Assembly (NCBI GenBank): GCA_013694695.1
Contig: JACDBX010000045.1
Span: forward strand, 1 to 57,467
Length of the DNA stretch: 57,467 nucleotides
Reading direction: 5' to 3'
Origin: Gemmatimonadales bacterium
Lineage (GTDB): Bacteria > Gemmatimonadota > Gemmatimonadetes > Gemmatimonadales > GWC2-71-9
Every line of letters starts with the position of its first letter. Position 1 is the first letter of the stretch. Made by a program: the position numbers and the translations under genes. The notes under the pieces are model-generated. The model saw only the letters and a program-made list of their open reading frames with translations, made no database searches and was not told the DNA's origin. Positions 34,018 through 41,943 of the stretch are shown here, one piece after another.

Positions 34018-35106
34018 ATGACGCAGTCGACCGAAGTGACGCCGCCCGAAAGCGCCCTCGTCACAACGCTGATCATCGAGGATGCCGACGAGGTCCGCAC
34101 CGCGCTTGCCCGCTTCCTCAAGGGACTGGGCCACGAGGTGGCGCTGGCGACCAGCAGCGCCACGGCGTTCGCGGAGCTCCGGCGCCGCAAGGTCGCCTGC
34201 ATCCTGCTCGATGTGGGGCTTCCCGACGCGTCCGGGCTCGACCTGGTGCCGAAGCTGCTCGAGGAGGAGCCCCACGCCGCCATCCTGATGCTCACCGCCG
34301 TCAACGACGCGCAGGCCGCCGCACACTGCATGCAGCGCGGTGCGATGGACTACCTGGTCAAGCCGGTCGACCTCGCCGATCTCGAGCGCGCCATCACCCG
34401 AGCCCTGGCTCGACGGCGCGACATGATCGAGCAGGCGCAGACCCAGGCATGGCTGAAGCAGGAAATCGTGCAGCGCGGCGCCGAGTTGCGGCGTGAGCGC
34501 GGCAATCTCGAGCGCGTCTCGGTCGCGACGCTTGAGGCGCTGGTCAACGCCCTCGAGGCCAAGGACTCCTACCTCCGCGGCCACTCGGCACGGATCGCCG
34601 ACCTTTCGGCCGCGGTGGCGTCGGAGATGGGGATGCACGACGAGCAGGTTGAACTGGTCCGGACTGCGGGCCGGCTGCACGACATCGGCAAGATCGGTAT
34701 CCGCGAAACCGTCCTCGCCAAGCAGGGCGCCCTCAGCGGCGACGAGTACGACCACGTCAAGACCCACGTGCTGATCGGCGCGCAGATCCTCGCCCCGCTC
34801 ACCCACCTGCGCGAGGTGATCGCCTACGTCCGTTCGCACCACGAACGTTGCGATGGCACCGGCTATCCCGACGGACTCTCGGGTGCATCGATTCCGCTCG
34901 GCGCCCGCATCCTGGGCGCGGCCGAGGTGTACGACGCCCTGACCACAGCCCGCCCGTACCAGGAAAAGATGACCCCTGCCGAGGCGGTATCGCGGATGCG
35001 CGATCTGGTGGGGACGGTGATCGATCCCAAGGTGCATGCTGCGCTCGAGGCCGTCGTGAATCGTCGCGGCGCGCTGGTTTTCATCGACGACCACCCCGCC
35101 GCCTGA
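34018..35106 (+). CDS. HD-GYP response regulator (predicted c-di-GMP phosphodiesterase)
   Basis: 362-residue protein. The receiver domain (about 16-130) has Asp65 as phospho-acceptor (CILLDVGLPD), acidic pocket EDAD and Lys115 (DYLVKP). A coiled linker leads to an HD-GYP domain with HDIGKIGI (221-228) and HHERCDGTGYPDG (264-276), complete for a catalytic enzyme. It is predicted to hydrolyse c-di-GMP upon phosphorylation. No kinase is adjacent, and it is divergent from the exported operon by 172 bases. Confidence 0.94.
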   Translation: MTQSTEVTPPESALVTTLIIEDADEVRTALARFLKGLGHEVALATSSATAFAELRRRKVACILLDVGLPDASGLDLVPKLLEEEPHAAILMLTAVNDAQAAAHCMQRGAMDYLVKPVDLADLERAITRALARRRDMIEQAQTQAWLKQEIVQRGAELRRERGNLERVSVATLEALVNALEAKDSYLRGHSARIADLSAAVASEMGMHDEQVELVRTAGRLHDIGKIGIRETVLAKQGALSGDEYDHVKTHVLIGAQILAPLTHLREVIAYVRSHHERCDGTGYPDGLSGASIPLGARILGAAEVYDALTTARPYQEKMTPAEAVSRMRDLVGTVIDPKVHAALEAVVNRRGALVFIDDHPAA

Positions 35107-35130
35107 ACGGTCAGCGCGGCGCCGCCGCCT

Positions 35131-36138
35131 TCAGCCCGAACGTCCCGCCATTGCCCTGAGCCGTCGTACCCGCTCCTCCACTGGCGGGTGCGATGCCATG
35201 ACGTCGCCGAGCAGTCCCTTCCACCGCTGGAACCGGCGGTCGGCAGGATCGACGATGCAGAGATGTGCCGCCCCGCGACCGACGGCGGCGGTGGGCATCC
35301 GCGAGGCCTCCAATTTCTCCAGCGCGGAGGCGAGCGCCGCAGGATTTCGCGAGTACTGCGCGCCGGTGGCGTCGGCCAGGAACTCCCGCTTCCGTGATAT
35401 CGCCATCGCCACGAGACGGGAGACAAGCGGCGCGAGCACCAGCGTGGCCAGCCACGCGACCAGCACGAACGCTCCAGAGACCACGTTGCGCGATCCCCGG
35501 CCCCCCAGCGCACGGGCTGCCGACGCGCCGGTGCGTCCCGAATGCCAGAGAAATCGCCCGAGTCCGTCGGAAAGCAGCGCTATCGATCCGACCATCGCGG
35601 CGACGAGTGTCATGAGCTGGGTGTCCTGACGGGCGATGTGCGCCATTTCATGAGCCACGACCGCCTGCAGTTCGTCGCGATCCAGCGCGTCGAGCAGCCC
35701 GTCGGTAACGGCAATGGCGGCGTGGCGTGGGTCGCGACCGGTCGCGAAGGCATTGGGATCGGTATCCGGGACCAGATAGAGCGTCGGGCGGGGCATGCCA
35801 GACGCGATCACCATCTCATCGACGACGTTGATGAACTGCTGTTGCGCGGGCGTGCCGGGATGCACCAGTTCCATCGCATGGGTGGCCCACAGCACCTGCC
35901 GGTCGCCCCATTGCCATGAGGCCCACGCAAGCGCGGCAGCCACGAGTGTCGCGACGATACCGACGACCGGTGCGCCGTGGCGGTAGTCGCCCGGCGCAGC
36001 GTCGGCAGTGAGCAGATAGAGTGCCGCGTCGCCGCCGAATCCGACCCATGCAAAGAAGAAGATGAATCCGATGAGCAGCCACGACGATTTCCGCCGGTTG
36101 CTCTCCTGCTGGCTGAAGAGGTCCCCGGCAACGGGCAC
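35131..36138 (-). CDS. M48-family (HtpX-like) membrane zinc peptidase
   Basis: 335-residue membrane metalloprotease. N-terminal helix pair (SWLLIGFIFFFAWVGF and VGIVATLVAAALAWASW), catalytic VVAHEMAHIARQ (HExxH), a second helix pair and the third ligand region REFLADATGAQYSRNP. It lies 6 bases downstream of lemA, an arrangement common in bacteria, where the pair is linked to envelope quality control. The start GTG 36138 is the first codon of the open frame with a plausible amphipathic start. Confidence 0.92.
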   Translation of the reverse strand: MPVAGDLFSQQESNRRKSSWLLIGFIFFFAWVGFGGDAALYLLTADAAPGDYRHGAPVVGIVATLVAAALAWASWQWGDRQVLWATHAMELVHPGTPAQQQFINVVDEMVIASGMPRPTLYLVPDTDPNAFATGRDPRHAAIAVTDGLLDALDRDELQAVVAHEMAHIARQDTQLMTLVAAMVGSIALLSDGLGRFLWHSGRTGASAARALGGRGSRNVVSGAFVLVAWLATLVLAPLVSRLVAMAISRKREFLADATGAQYSRNPAALASALEKLEASRMPTAAVGRGAAHLCIVDPADRRFQRWKGLLGDVMASHPPVEERVRRLRAMAGRSG

Positions 36139-36144
36139 GTATGC

Positions 36145-36705
36145 TCAGCGCACCGAAATGTCGACCCGCGGCACGTCCCGCTCACCGGGATCGGTGATCT
36201 CCCACAGCTCGGCCGGCGATGCCTTCGCGAGTCCGGCCACCAGCATCGTGGGGAACTGCGCCTGGACCACGTTGTACTGCGTTGCCACGTCGTTGTAGTG
36301 CTGCCTCGCGAACGCGATCCGGTTCTCCGTGCTGGCAAGTTCTTCCTGGAGCTGGCCGACGTTGCCCAGCGCCTTGATATCGGGATACGCCTCCGCGACC
36401 GCAAACAGCCGCCCGAGTGCCTGGGTGAGTGCTCCTTCAGCCCGTGCCGTCTCCGCGACCCCTTGTGCGGACACCGCACGGGTCCGCGCCGAGATGACGG
36501 CCTCGAGAGTGTCGCGCTCGAACTGCAGCGCTCCCTTTACCGTGTCGACCAGGTTGGGAATCAGGTCGTGGCGGCGGCGGAGCTGAACGTCGATCTGCTT
36601 CCAGCCATTGGCCACCTGACCCTTCAGTCCGATCAGTCGATTGAAGGCCGAGATCACCCATAGGACGATTGCGGCGAGCACGAGAAGGAAGATCACGCTG
36701 CCCAT
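36145..36705 (-). CDS. lemA: LemA family protein
   Basis: 186-residue LemA protein: one N-terminal membrane helix (SVIFLLVLAAIVLWVISAFN), then a helical bundle with the family segment RRRHDLIPNLVDTVKG and EAYPDIKA followed by LQEELASTENRIAFARQHYN. ATG 36705 is preceded by AGGAG at 5 bases; the longer frame to 36864 is not coding. It is coupled to the M48 peptidase downstream. Function in the family is not settled. Confidence 0.94.
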   Translation of the reverse strand: MGSVIFLLVLAAIVLWVISAFNRLIGLKGQVANGWKQIDVQLRRRHDLIPNLVDTVKGALQFERDTLEAVISARTRAVSAQGVAETARAEGALTQALGRLFAVAEAYPDIKALGNVGQLQEELASTENRIAFARQHYNDVATQYNVVQAQFPTMLVAGLAKASPAELWEITDPGERDVPRVDISVR

Positions 36706-36864
36706 CGAGGCTCCTGGATCGGGATGGTCGTGCAGTGTGGGACGGTGCGCGGAAGTATCCAGTGGGAACGCGGACGAGGCAACAGGCAGCTGACTGGCGT
36801 TTGTGCGTGCCCCCCTGGCGCATGACGGCGTCCCGTTCGCGGCGCCGACGAGCGATTGTGCCAC

Positions 36865-37293
36865 ATGTCACGCTCGGGGACCACGATTGTCGACCTGCTG
36901 CTCGCGATGATCGTGCTCGCCCTCCTGCTGGCGATTGCTGTCCCGCGGGTGGTGCAGGTCGTGGACGGCGCCGCCGTGAGGGAGGAGGCGGCGCGAATCA
37001 TCGGCGCGCTCGACGAAGCGCGGGGCGCGGCAATCCGACTCGACCGGAACGCGTCGCTGGTCCTCGGCCCGGCCCGTTGGGTGGTCTGGGTGAGGAACGG
37101 CACCGACTCCATGGTCGCGTGGCAATCCGGGGGCACCGGCAATGCCGGCGTGACGCTGAGCGGCGCGGGCGCACCGATCGTGTTCGGCCGCTCCGGGATT
37201 GCGGTGGGCGCGTCAAACCGGACACTCCTGCTCTCGCGGGGCAGCGCAAGCCGGCGGGTGACGGTTTCCCGCCTCGGGCGAATCACGCCATGA
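36865..37293 (+). CDS. orphan type II pseudopilin (GspH-like), Asp at +5
   Basis: 142-residue protein with a prepilin-peptidase-type N-terminus: RSG then TTIVDLLLAMIVLALLLAI, i.e. cleavage after Gly5 and a hydrophobic helix. The C-terminal part fits the GspH/FimT domain (GRSGIAV, SRRVTVSRLGRIT). The nearly invariant Glu at +5 of the mature protein is Asp here (Asp10). ATG 36865 is preferred over TTG 36856. There is no other pilus or secretion gene in the window, so it probably works with a remote assembly machine. Confidence 0.8.
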   Translation: MSRSGTTIVDLLLAMIVLALLLAIAVPRVVQVVDGAAVREEAARIIGALDEARGAAIRLDRNASLVLGPARWVVWVRNGTDSMVAWQSGGTGNAGVTLSGAGAPIVFGRSGIAVGASNRTLLLSRGSASRRVTVSRLGRITP

Positions 37294-37299
37294 TGCCGC

Positions 37300-37620
37300 T
37301 CAGAGTCCGTGACGGCGGACCCGAGCCAGCAGGGTCGAGCGCGCCACGCCCAGGATGAGTGCGGCCTGGCGCTTGTTGCCGCCGGTGTGGCGAAGCACTG
37401 CTGCCACGTGACGGGCGATCGCTGCGTCGAGCGATTCCGGCACGGGGACCGCCGCGCCCTCGCTCACCACAAAATCCGGCGCCTCCGGCACCCCCGGTGG
37501 CAAGGGCGTGCGGCTGTTGTCGATCGTCACGTGGCCGGCCGCGCGCAGTGCTTCCCGCAACGCGGCAACGTCCTCTCGCGCCGAGTCGGTCACCAGGAGG
37601 AGCACATGGAGGGGGCGCAT
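37300..37620 (-). CDS. small Fis-type DNA-binding regulator
   Basis: 106-residue protein: an N-terminal half that resembles a shortened receiver-like sheet/helix (LHVLLLVTDSARED) followed by a C-terminal HTH-8/Fis domain (LRHTGGNKRQAALILGVARS then TLLARVRRHGL), as at the end of NtrC-type regulators. There is no AAA+ domain and no clear phospho-Asp. The ATG at 37620 is 36 bases from the divergent YhaM-like start, so it might control that gene. The convergent pseudopilin stop lies 6 bases from its own stop. Confidence 0.72.
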   Translation of the reverse strand: MRPLHVLLLVTDSAREDVAALREALRAAGHVTIDNSRTPLPPGVPEAPDFVVSEGAAVPVPESLDAAIARHVAAVLRHTGGNKRQAALILGVARSTLLARVRRHGL

Positions 37621-37656
37621 CGATCGAAGGTACAGTGCGGAGCTAGATTGGGCGAC

Positions 37657-38670
37657 ATGCTCGACTTCAAGACGATCGCCATCGGCGCCGACGTGCACCA
37701 TCCCCTGCTCCTGCTCGACGTGCTGGTCCGTTCCGGCGAGCACGCGCGGACCATCCTGGTGCTCGGCAACCGGACCGGTCGCATCGACTCCTCACCCTTC
37801 TGGGCGGGACGCGACGAAATGGTGCGGGGGCTCACCAAGGGGATGCTCGTCCAGGTCGTCGGGAAGGTGAGCAGCTACCGCGATGCGAGGCAGCTCGAGG
37901 CCGTGTCGATTCGCCCGCTGCCGCGCGGTAGCGTGCCGCTCACCGATCTGGTGCCGAGCGTGGGCGACGTCGACCGCTACTGGCAGTATCTCGACGACAT
38001 GCGCACCCGGGTCACCGCACCGCGCCTGCGCGCGGTGCTCGACCTCTTCTACAACGATGACACCTTCCGGCTCGCGTACGAACAGTGCCCCGGCTCGCCC
38101 GGGACCGGCCACCACGCCGCACTTGGTGGGTTGCTGCAGCACACCACCGAAGTGGTGCGCATCGGCGTCGCGATGGCGCGGGTGGCCCATGCCGATGCAG
38201 AGCTGGTGGCGGCGGCCGCGATGCTCCACGACATCGGCAAGATCCGGAGCTATGCGTGGGAGACCGGCGTCTTCGAGATCACCGAGCCGGGTCGGATGAT
38301 CGGTCACGTCGTGCTCGGCGCCATGATGCTGCACGACGCGATCGCGGCGTGCACCGCACCGCCCTGCACCGACGACGAGATTATGGTGCTGATGCACCTG
38401 GTCCTGTCTCACCATGGCAAGCTTGAATACGGGTCACCGGTGCGCCCGCTCACGCTCGAGGCGGACGTGCTGCATCGCGCCGACGATGCGTCGGCTGGCA
38501 CCGCGTCGATCACCGAGGCATACGATTCACCCGAGTATTTCGCGGGGGACGCGCGCGTCGCGAGTCGGGGCGTCTGGGGAGCCGACAACCGGCGGCTCAT
38601 GCGAATCACGGCAGCGTTCGGTCGACCGTCAGAGGGGGGAGAAAACGAAACGGTCGATCAGTCAGGCTGA
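37657..38670 (+). CDS. YhaM-like 3'-5' exonuclease (OB fold + HD domain)
   Basis: 337-residue protein starting at ATG 37657. Residues 1-95 look like an OB-fold nucleic-acid-binding domain (RTILVLGNRTGRIDSSPFWAG, QVVGKVSSYRD). The HD domain has HHAALGGLLQHTTEVV, MLHDIGKIRSY and LVLSHHGKLEYGSPV, as in YhaM/CBF1 3'-5' exoribonucleases. The stop codon lies within a long hairpin (38646-38682). It is divergent from the Fis-type regulator. Confidence 0.88.
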   Translation: MLDFKTIAIGADVHHPLLLLDVLVRSGEHARTILVLGNRTGRIDSSPFWAGRDEMVRGLTKGMLVQVVGKVSSYRDARQLEAVSIRPLPRGSVPLTDLVPSVGDVDRYWQYLDDMRTRVTAPRLRAVLDLFYNDDTFRLAYEQCPGSPGTGHHAALGGLLQHTTEVVRIGVAMARVAHADAELVAAAAMLHDIGKIRSYAWETGVFEITEPGRMIGHVVLGAMMLHDAIAACTAPPCTDDEIMVLMHLVLSHHGKLEYGSPVRPLTLEADVLHRADDASAGTASITEAYDSPEYFAGDARVASRGVWGADNRRLMRITAAFGRPSEGGENETVDQSG

Positions 38671-38682
38671 TCGACCGTTTCG
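38646..38682 (+). terminator. 16-bp hairpin enclosing the stop codon of the YhaM-like gene
   Basis: Perfect inverted repeat with arms 38646-38661 and 38667-38682 and a five-base loop (tcagg). The TGA of the preceding gene (38668-38670) lies in the right arm. Only TTT follows inside the arm and no longer T-tract comes after, so it is a strong stem but not a classic terminator; ribosomes on the stop codon would melt it. Confidence 0.55.
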
Positions 38683-39017
38683 CAGGCATCCGGAGCACGC
38701 TCGGGGGCGTCACCAGAGGCCTGCAGCGCTACGAGTCAGAGCGGCTCGCGGACCACTCGCTCGCACGGCTCTCCGAGGCGCCAGATCGGAGAGGTATGGA
38801 ACGCGCGAAACGCCCCATCACCTGACATCCAAACTATGGTCTCGGCGAAATCCCGCAAGTGCCTGATTTTATTCGGGTTAGCTCACTTCTATGTGCACAC
38901 GTATGTGGATTTCAAGTGCTTTCTGCGGCAATGTTTACATGGGTTTTCAACGTCATGTGGGAACTGTGTATCCACAGTTCCCACATCGCGTTTAGTTCCC
39001 GGAACGGCGGGATGAGC
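38671..39017. other. 347-base gene-free region with a low-GC part
   Basis: No credible gene. The first 150 bases are of normal GC. From about 38830 to 39000 the composition drops clearly to below 50% GC and lacks the codon bias of neighbours; it contains the 14-bp hairpin at 38955-38986. It sits between the ends of two convergent genes, so no promoter is required. Confidence 0.6.
38955..38986. repeat. 14-bp perfect inverted repeat
   Basis: Arms 38955-38968 and 38973-38986 (atgtgggaactgtg and its complement) around a four-base loop tatc. It is 31 bases past the stop of the minus-strand gene that ends at 39018 and could be its terminator, though no T-run follows on that strand. The centre contains gtatccaca, one base from the DnaA-box consensus. 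Confidence 0.7.
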
Positions 39018-39590
39018 TCAGATCTGGATCGCCGACTTGTGCCCCTTGGGATCGAGCGGGATTCCCAGCGTCTTCATGAGCTCCTCCACGGTCATCTCGT
39101 AGCGAGCGGTCGCCTTCACTGCCAACGTACGGATCTTCAGCAGGCGGTCCCCGTGAGGTGACGCAGCCAGCGCGGACAATGCGTCGGTGTTGCACGTCGT
39201 CATGTCGCGCTGCAGCGTGAGCAGCGACCGGCGGAATTGTTCGAGCACGGCGTCGCCGCGCTCCTCACTGGTCGAGAAGCCGCCGATCCGCGCCTGAACC
39301 CAGCTTGCGCTGCGGGCGGCACGCTCACAATCGACCGCGAGCGAGCGGGCGCTCGACGTCAGCACCGCGCCACGACCAGCGAGGTGCGCACGCTCAAGGC
39401 GCTCGGAGGTGGACTGGACGACACGGAGGGTGTCGCGGAGGATGACCACCGCATCCTTGAGGTCCTTCTGTGCCGGGGAGAGCGTCTTTTCGGGCCAGAT
39501 GCCCGGCGGCGTGACCTGTCCGGCCAGGGGCCCGGCGACAAGGGGAGTGACCATCAGGGAGAGCATGAGTCCAGCGATCCGATAGCTCAC
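39018..39590 (-). CDS. hypothetical exported protein
   Basis: 190-residue protein with a signal peptide (AGLMLSLMVTPLVAGPLAGQ). The mature part is helical, with two Cys residues (DCERAA and TTCNTDAL) that could form a disulphide. I do not recognise a family. The GTG start at 39590 overlaps the stop of the upstream unknown gene (GTGA), so the two are coupled. Its stop faces a low-GC gap with a strong hairpin. Confidence 0.65.
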   Translation of the reverse strand: MSYRIAGLMLSLMVTPLVAGPLAGQVTPPGIWPEKTLSPAQKDLKDAVVILRDTLRVVQSTSERLERAHLAGRGAVLTSSARSLAVDCERAARSASWVQARIGGFSTSEERGDAVLEQFRRSLLTLQRDMTTCNTDALSALAASPHGDRLLKIRTLAVKATARYEMTVEELMKTLGIPLDPKGHKSAIQI

Positions 39591-40201
39591 GATTCCATTC
39601 CTGCTTCGATGTAGCGATATGAGGTTTCACCGGCATCATCGCCGATGAAAAGTGCGCCGCCAGCCGACGCTGCGAACCAGCCACCGATCAAACGGCGGGG
39701 TCCATCGAGTTCCTGCACGATCGGGGCGAGCCATCGCCGCAGGTGTCGCAACTCGGGAGCCCGCCGGCCCAGTTGGGCGAGAAGGGCGCCCGTGCCCGAC
39801 GTTACCCGTAAGAAATGCGCCAGGGCACTCGCGCGTTCCCGAAAGCCGATCGCCCGAACCCCGGGTTCGTCGACGAGGACCTCGCCGTCGACCGGTTCGA
39901 CACCCGGAATATCCATCCGCGGCCCGACGAAAACCCACCGCCGACCCTCGGGAAGCTTCCGCTCGACGACTGCCGCTGCGGTGTCGGCGGTGAGTCGGCC
40001 GGCGTGGAGGAGGTCCTCATCGGGCAGGAGTCCCACCACCCGGGTCCACTCCAGCGCCGAGATAGCCTGCTCGAACTGACAGCCGATCGTGTCGTCGAAG
40101 GCATGCAGCCGGGGCGCCTCGCCAGCCCTGAGGACGCAATGGGAAAGCGCCTCCGCCCGGTCGGTGAAGGTCCGAATCATGACTGACGTCGGAGTGATCA
40201 T
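39587..40201 (-). CDS. hypothetical protein
   Basis: 204-residue cytoplasmic-type protein without signal peptide or membrane helix. It shows alternating strands and helices (RRWVFVGPRMDIPGVEPVDG, SALAHFLRVTSGTG, ALFIGDDAGETSYRYIEAG). No catalytic motif is recognised. ATG 40201 is taken; ATG 40180 (after seven residues) is the alternative. It is divergent from the chemoreceptor gene, with 83 bases between starts. Confidence 0.65.
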   Translation of the reverse strand: MITPTSVMIRTFTDRAEALSHCVLRAGEAPRLHAFDDTIGCQFEQAISALEWTRVVGLLPDEDLLHAGRLTADTAAAVVERKLPEGRRWVFVGPRMDIPGVEPVDGEVLVDEPGVRAIGFRERASALAHFLRVTSGTGALLAQLGRRAPELRHLRRWLAPIVQELDGPRRLIGGWFAASAGGALFIGDDAGETSYRYIEAGMES

Positions 40202-40284
40202 TTCCCAAAGATAGCTGCCGGTGGCTGGTGGGGCACGCCCGGGAAACTTGCGTTCATGAGCCGGGCGACCGCATCGTTCACCCC

Positions 40285-41943
40285 GTGAATGACCTCCCCT
40301 CGATCCGCAATCGGGTCACCGGCGGCACGATCCTCCTCCTCCTCCTCGTCTTTGTGATGACCCTGATCGGGGTGCGCGGAATCAATTCGCTTGACCGCGA
40401 CGCGCAGAGGGAGCTGGGGGCGCTTCGCGAACGGACCATCCTGGCCCAGACCATGACCCGGGCCGCCGTCGACGCCGTCCGCACCGGCGATCTGCTCGCG
40501 TTCCTTCCCACCACCGGGAACCGCTCTCGTCTCGATTCGGCGGTCGCGACCATACGGGTTTCTGGCGAAGCCTACGCGAGATTCGACCCGACGCCGGCAG
40601 AGGTCGATGCGATCCGTACCGTCACCGACCTTGCCTCCAGTCTCGGCCTGGCCTCCCCCGGCGCAGTTGGCGCCAACGAAACGCGACGCTCGATCGTGGC
40701 CGATTCGCTGCTCACGGGAATGCAGCAGCTTGTCATGATCCAGGAGGGTGCCGCCGCCGAACGGGCCACAGCGCTCGCATCGGGAAGCGAGAAGCAGCGG
40801 ACCTGGATCTGGATCCTGTTCATGATCGCGCTGATCATCGGCATCTGGTCGGCGGTGACGACGGTGCGCAACGTGATCCTCCCGTTGCGCCGCCTGGTCG
40901 AGGCCACCGAACGAGTCGGCGCCGGTGACCTTCGACCCCTCGACCTGGGCCCGATGCCGCGGGAACTCGCCCTCCTTGCTGCGGCAGTGCGTCGCATGAG
41001 CGAAAGCCTGCGCGCCGTGGTGGGTAGCGTGGCCGAGGTGTCGGCAACGCTGACCGACAGGGCGTCGCAGCTCTCCAGTCGTTCGGAGCAGCTTTCAGAG
41101 AGCGCAACGCAGGTGTCCCGCGCGATCGGCGAGGTGTCGGCGAGCGCAGAGCGACAGGCCACGGGGATGCGCGAGAGCGACGAACTGCTGGGCGACCTGC
41201 GTGCCGCGGCCGCACGGAGCGCAGGCGCCGGCCAGCGCGTCGTCGCTGTGGCCGACGGCATCCGTCGCACTGCAGCACTCCATCAGGGCCATCTTGGTGC
41301 AGCGTCCGAGACATTGCTTGAGCTGCACGAGGTGGTGGAACGCACCACGTCGTCAGTCGATCGCCTCACCAAGGCGGCGGAGTCCGTTCTCGAGTTCGTG
41401 TCGCTCACCGGCCAGCTTGCGGCGCAGACAGAATTGCTTGCACTCAACGCGGCGATCGAGGCGGCGCGTGCGGGCGGTGCGGGCGAGGGATTCGCCGTGG
41501 TGGCCGGCGAGATTCGACAGCTCGCCGAGACCAGTGCGGAGGGTGCGCGGCGGATCGCAAAGACGGTCGCCACGCTCGACGAGCAGGTTCGACTGGTGGC
41601 GGCAACGGTGGGCGCGGGGAAGGAGCGGGTCGCGGGCGTCGAGGGTGTGGCGGGCGGCGTCACCCGCGCGCTGGCCGAGATCGTGGGCTCGGTGGAGGAG
41701 GTCAGCGCGGCGGCAGGCACGGTGGCCCGCGAGGCAGCTGCGCACCGTGAACTCGCGGATCGACTCGCAGCCACCGCTGCGGATGTCGCCCGGTCAGCGC
41801 AGATCAACGCCCACGCCGCCCAGGCAGTAACTGATTCGGCGGAAGAGCAGAGTTCCGCCACCGTCGAAATCACGACGGCGGCGACCACGCTCGTGGCCAC
41901 CGCCGATCGCCTCAACCAACTCGTGACGGGTTTCCGGGTCTAG
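40285..41943 (+). CDS. methyl-accepting chemotaxis protein
   Basis: 552-residue chemoreceptor: N-terminal membrane helix (GGTILLLLLVFVMTLIGV), a helical periplasmic domain of about 150 residues of 4HB type, a second helix (WIWILFMIALIIGIWSAVTT), HAMP (LPLRRLVEATERVGAGDL) and a cytoplasmic signalling domain. The hairpin tip reads QTELLALNAAIEAARAGG then GEGFAVVAGEIRQLAE, the diagnostic MCP motif, with small changes at the tip (AGGAGEG for the common AGEQGRG). GTG 40285 is the likely start; the frame is open from 40228. No che genes are adjacent. Its TAG overlaps the convergent TAG in CTAG (41940-41943). Confidence 0.92.
   Translation: MNDLPSIRNRVTGGTILLLLLVFVMTLIGVRGINSLDRDAQRELGALRERTILAQTMTRAAVDAVRTGDLLAFLPTTGNRSRLDSAVATIRVSGEAYARFDPTPAEVDAIRTVTDLASSLGLASPGAVGANETRRSIVADSLLTGMQQLVMIQEGAAAERATALASGSEKQRTWIWILFMIALIIGIWSAVTTVRNVILPLRRLVEATERVGAGDLRPLDLGPMPRELALLAAAVRRMSESLRAVVGSVAEVSATLTDRASQLSSRSEQLSESATQVSRAIGEVSASAERQATGMRESDELLGDLRAAAARSAGAGQRVVAVADGIRRTAALHQGHLGAASETLLELHEVVERTTSSVDRLTKAAESVLEFVSLTGQLAAQTELLALNAAIEAARAGGAGEGFAVVAGEIRQLAETSAEGARRIAKTVATLDEQVRLVAATVGAGKERVAGVEGVAGGVTRALAEIVGSVEEVSAAAGTVAREAAAHRELADRLAATAADVARSAQINAHAAQAVTDSAEEQSSATVEITTAATTLVATADRLNQLVTGFRV

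Noticed and set aside
33493..35094. 533-codon minus-strand frame across the HD-GYP regulator
   Set aside because: Runs through two divergent real genes and their promoter gap; no motif.
38964..38980. DnaA-box-like sequence as a sign of a replication origin
   Set aside because: Only a single near match with one weaker one near 38904, no dnaA/dnaN/gyr neighbours and no box cluster.
38859..39161. 100-codon plus-strand frame in the low-GC island
   Set aside because: Runs antisense into the exported-protein gene, has no ribosome site and no family signal.
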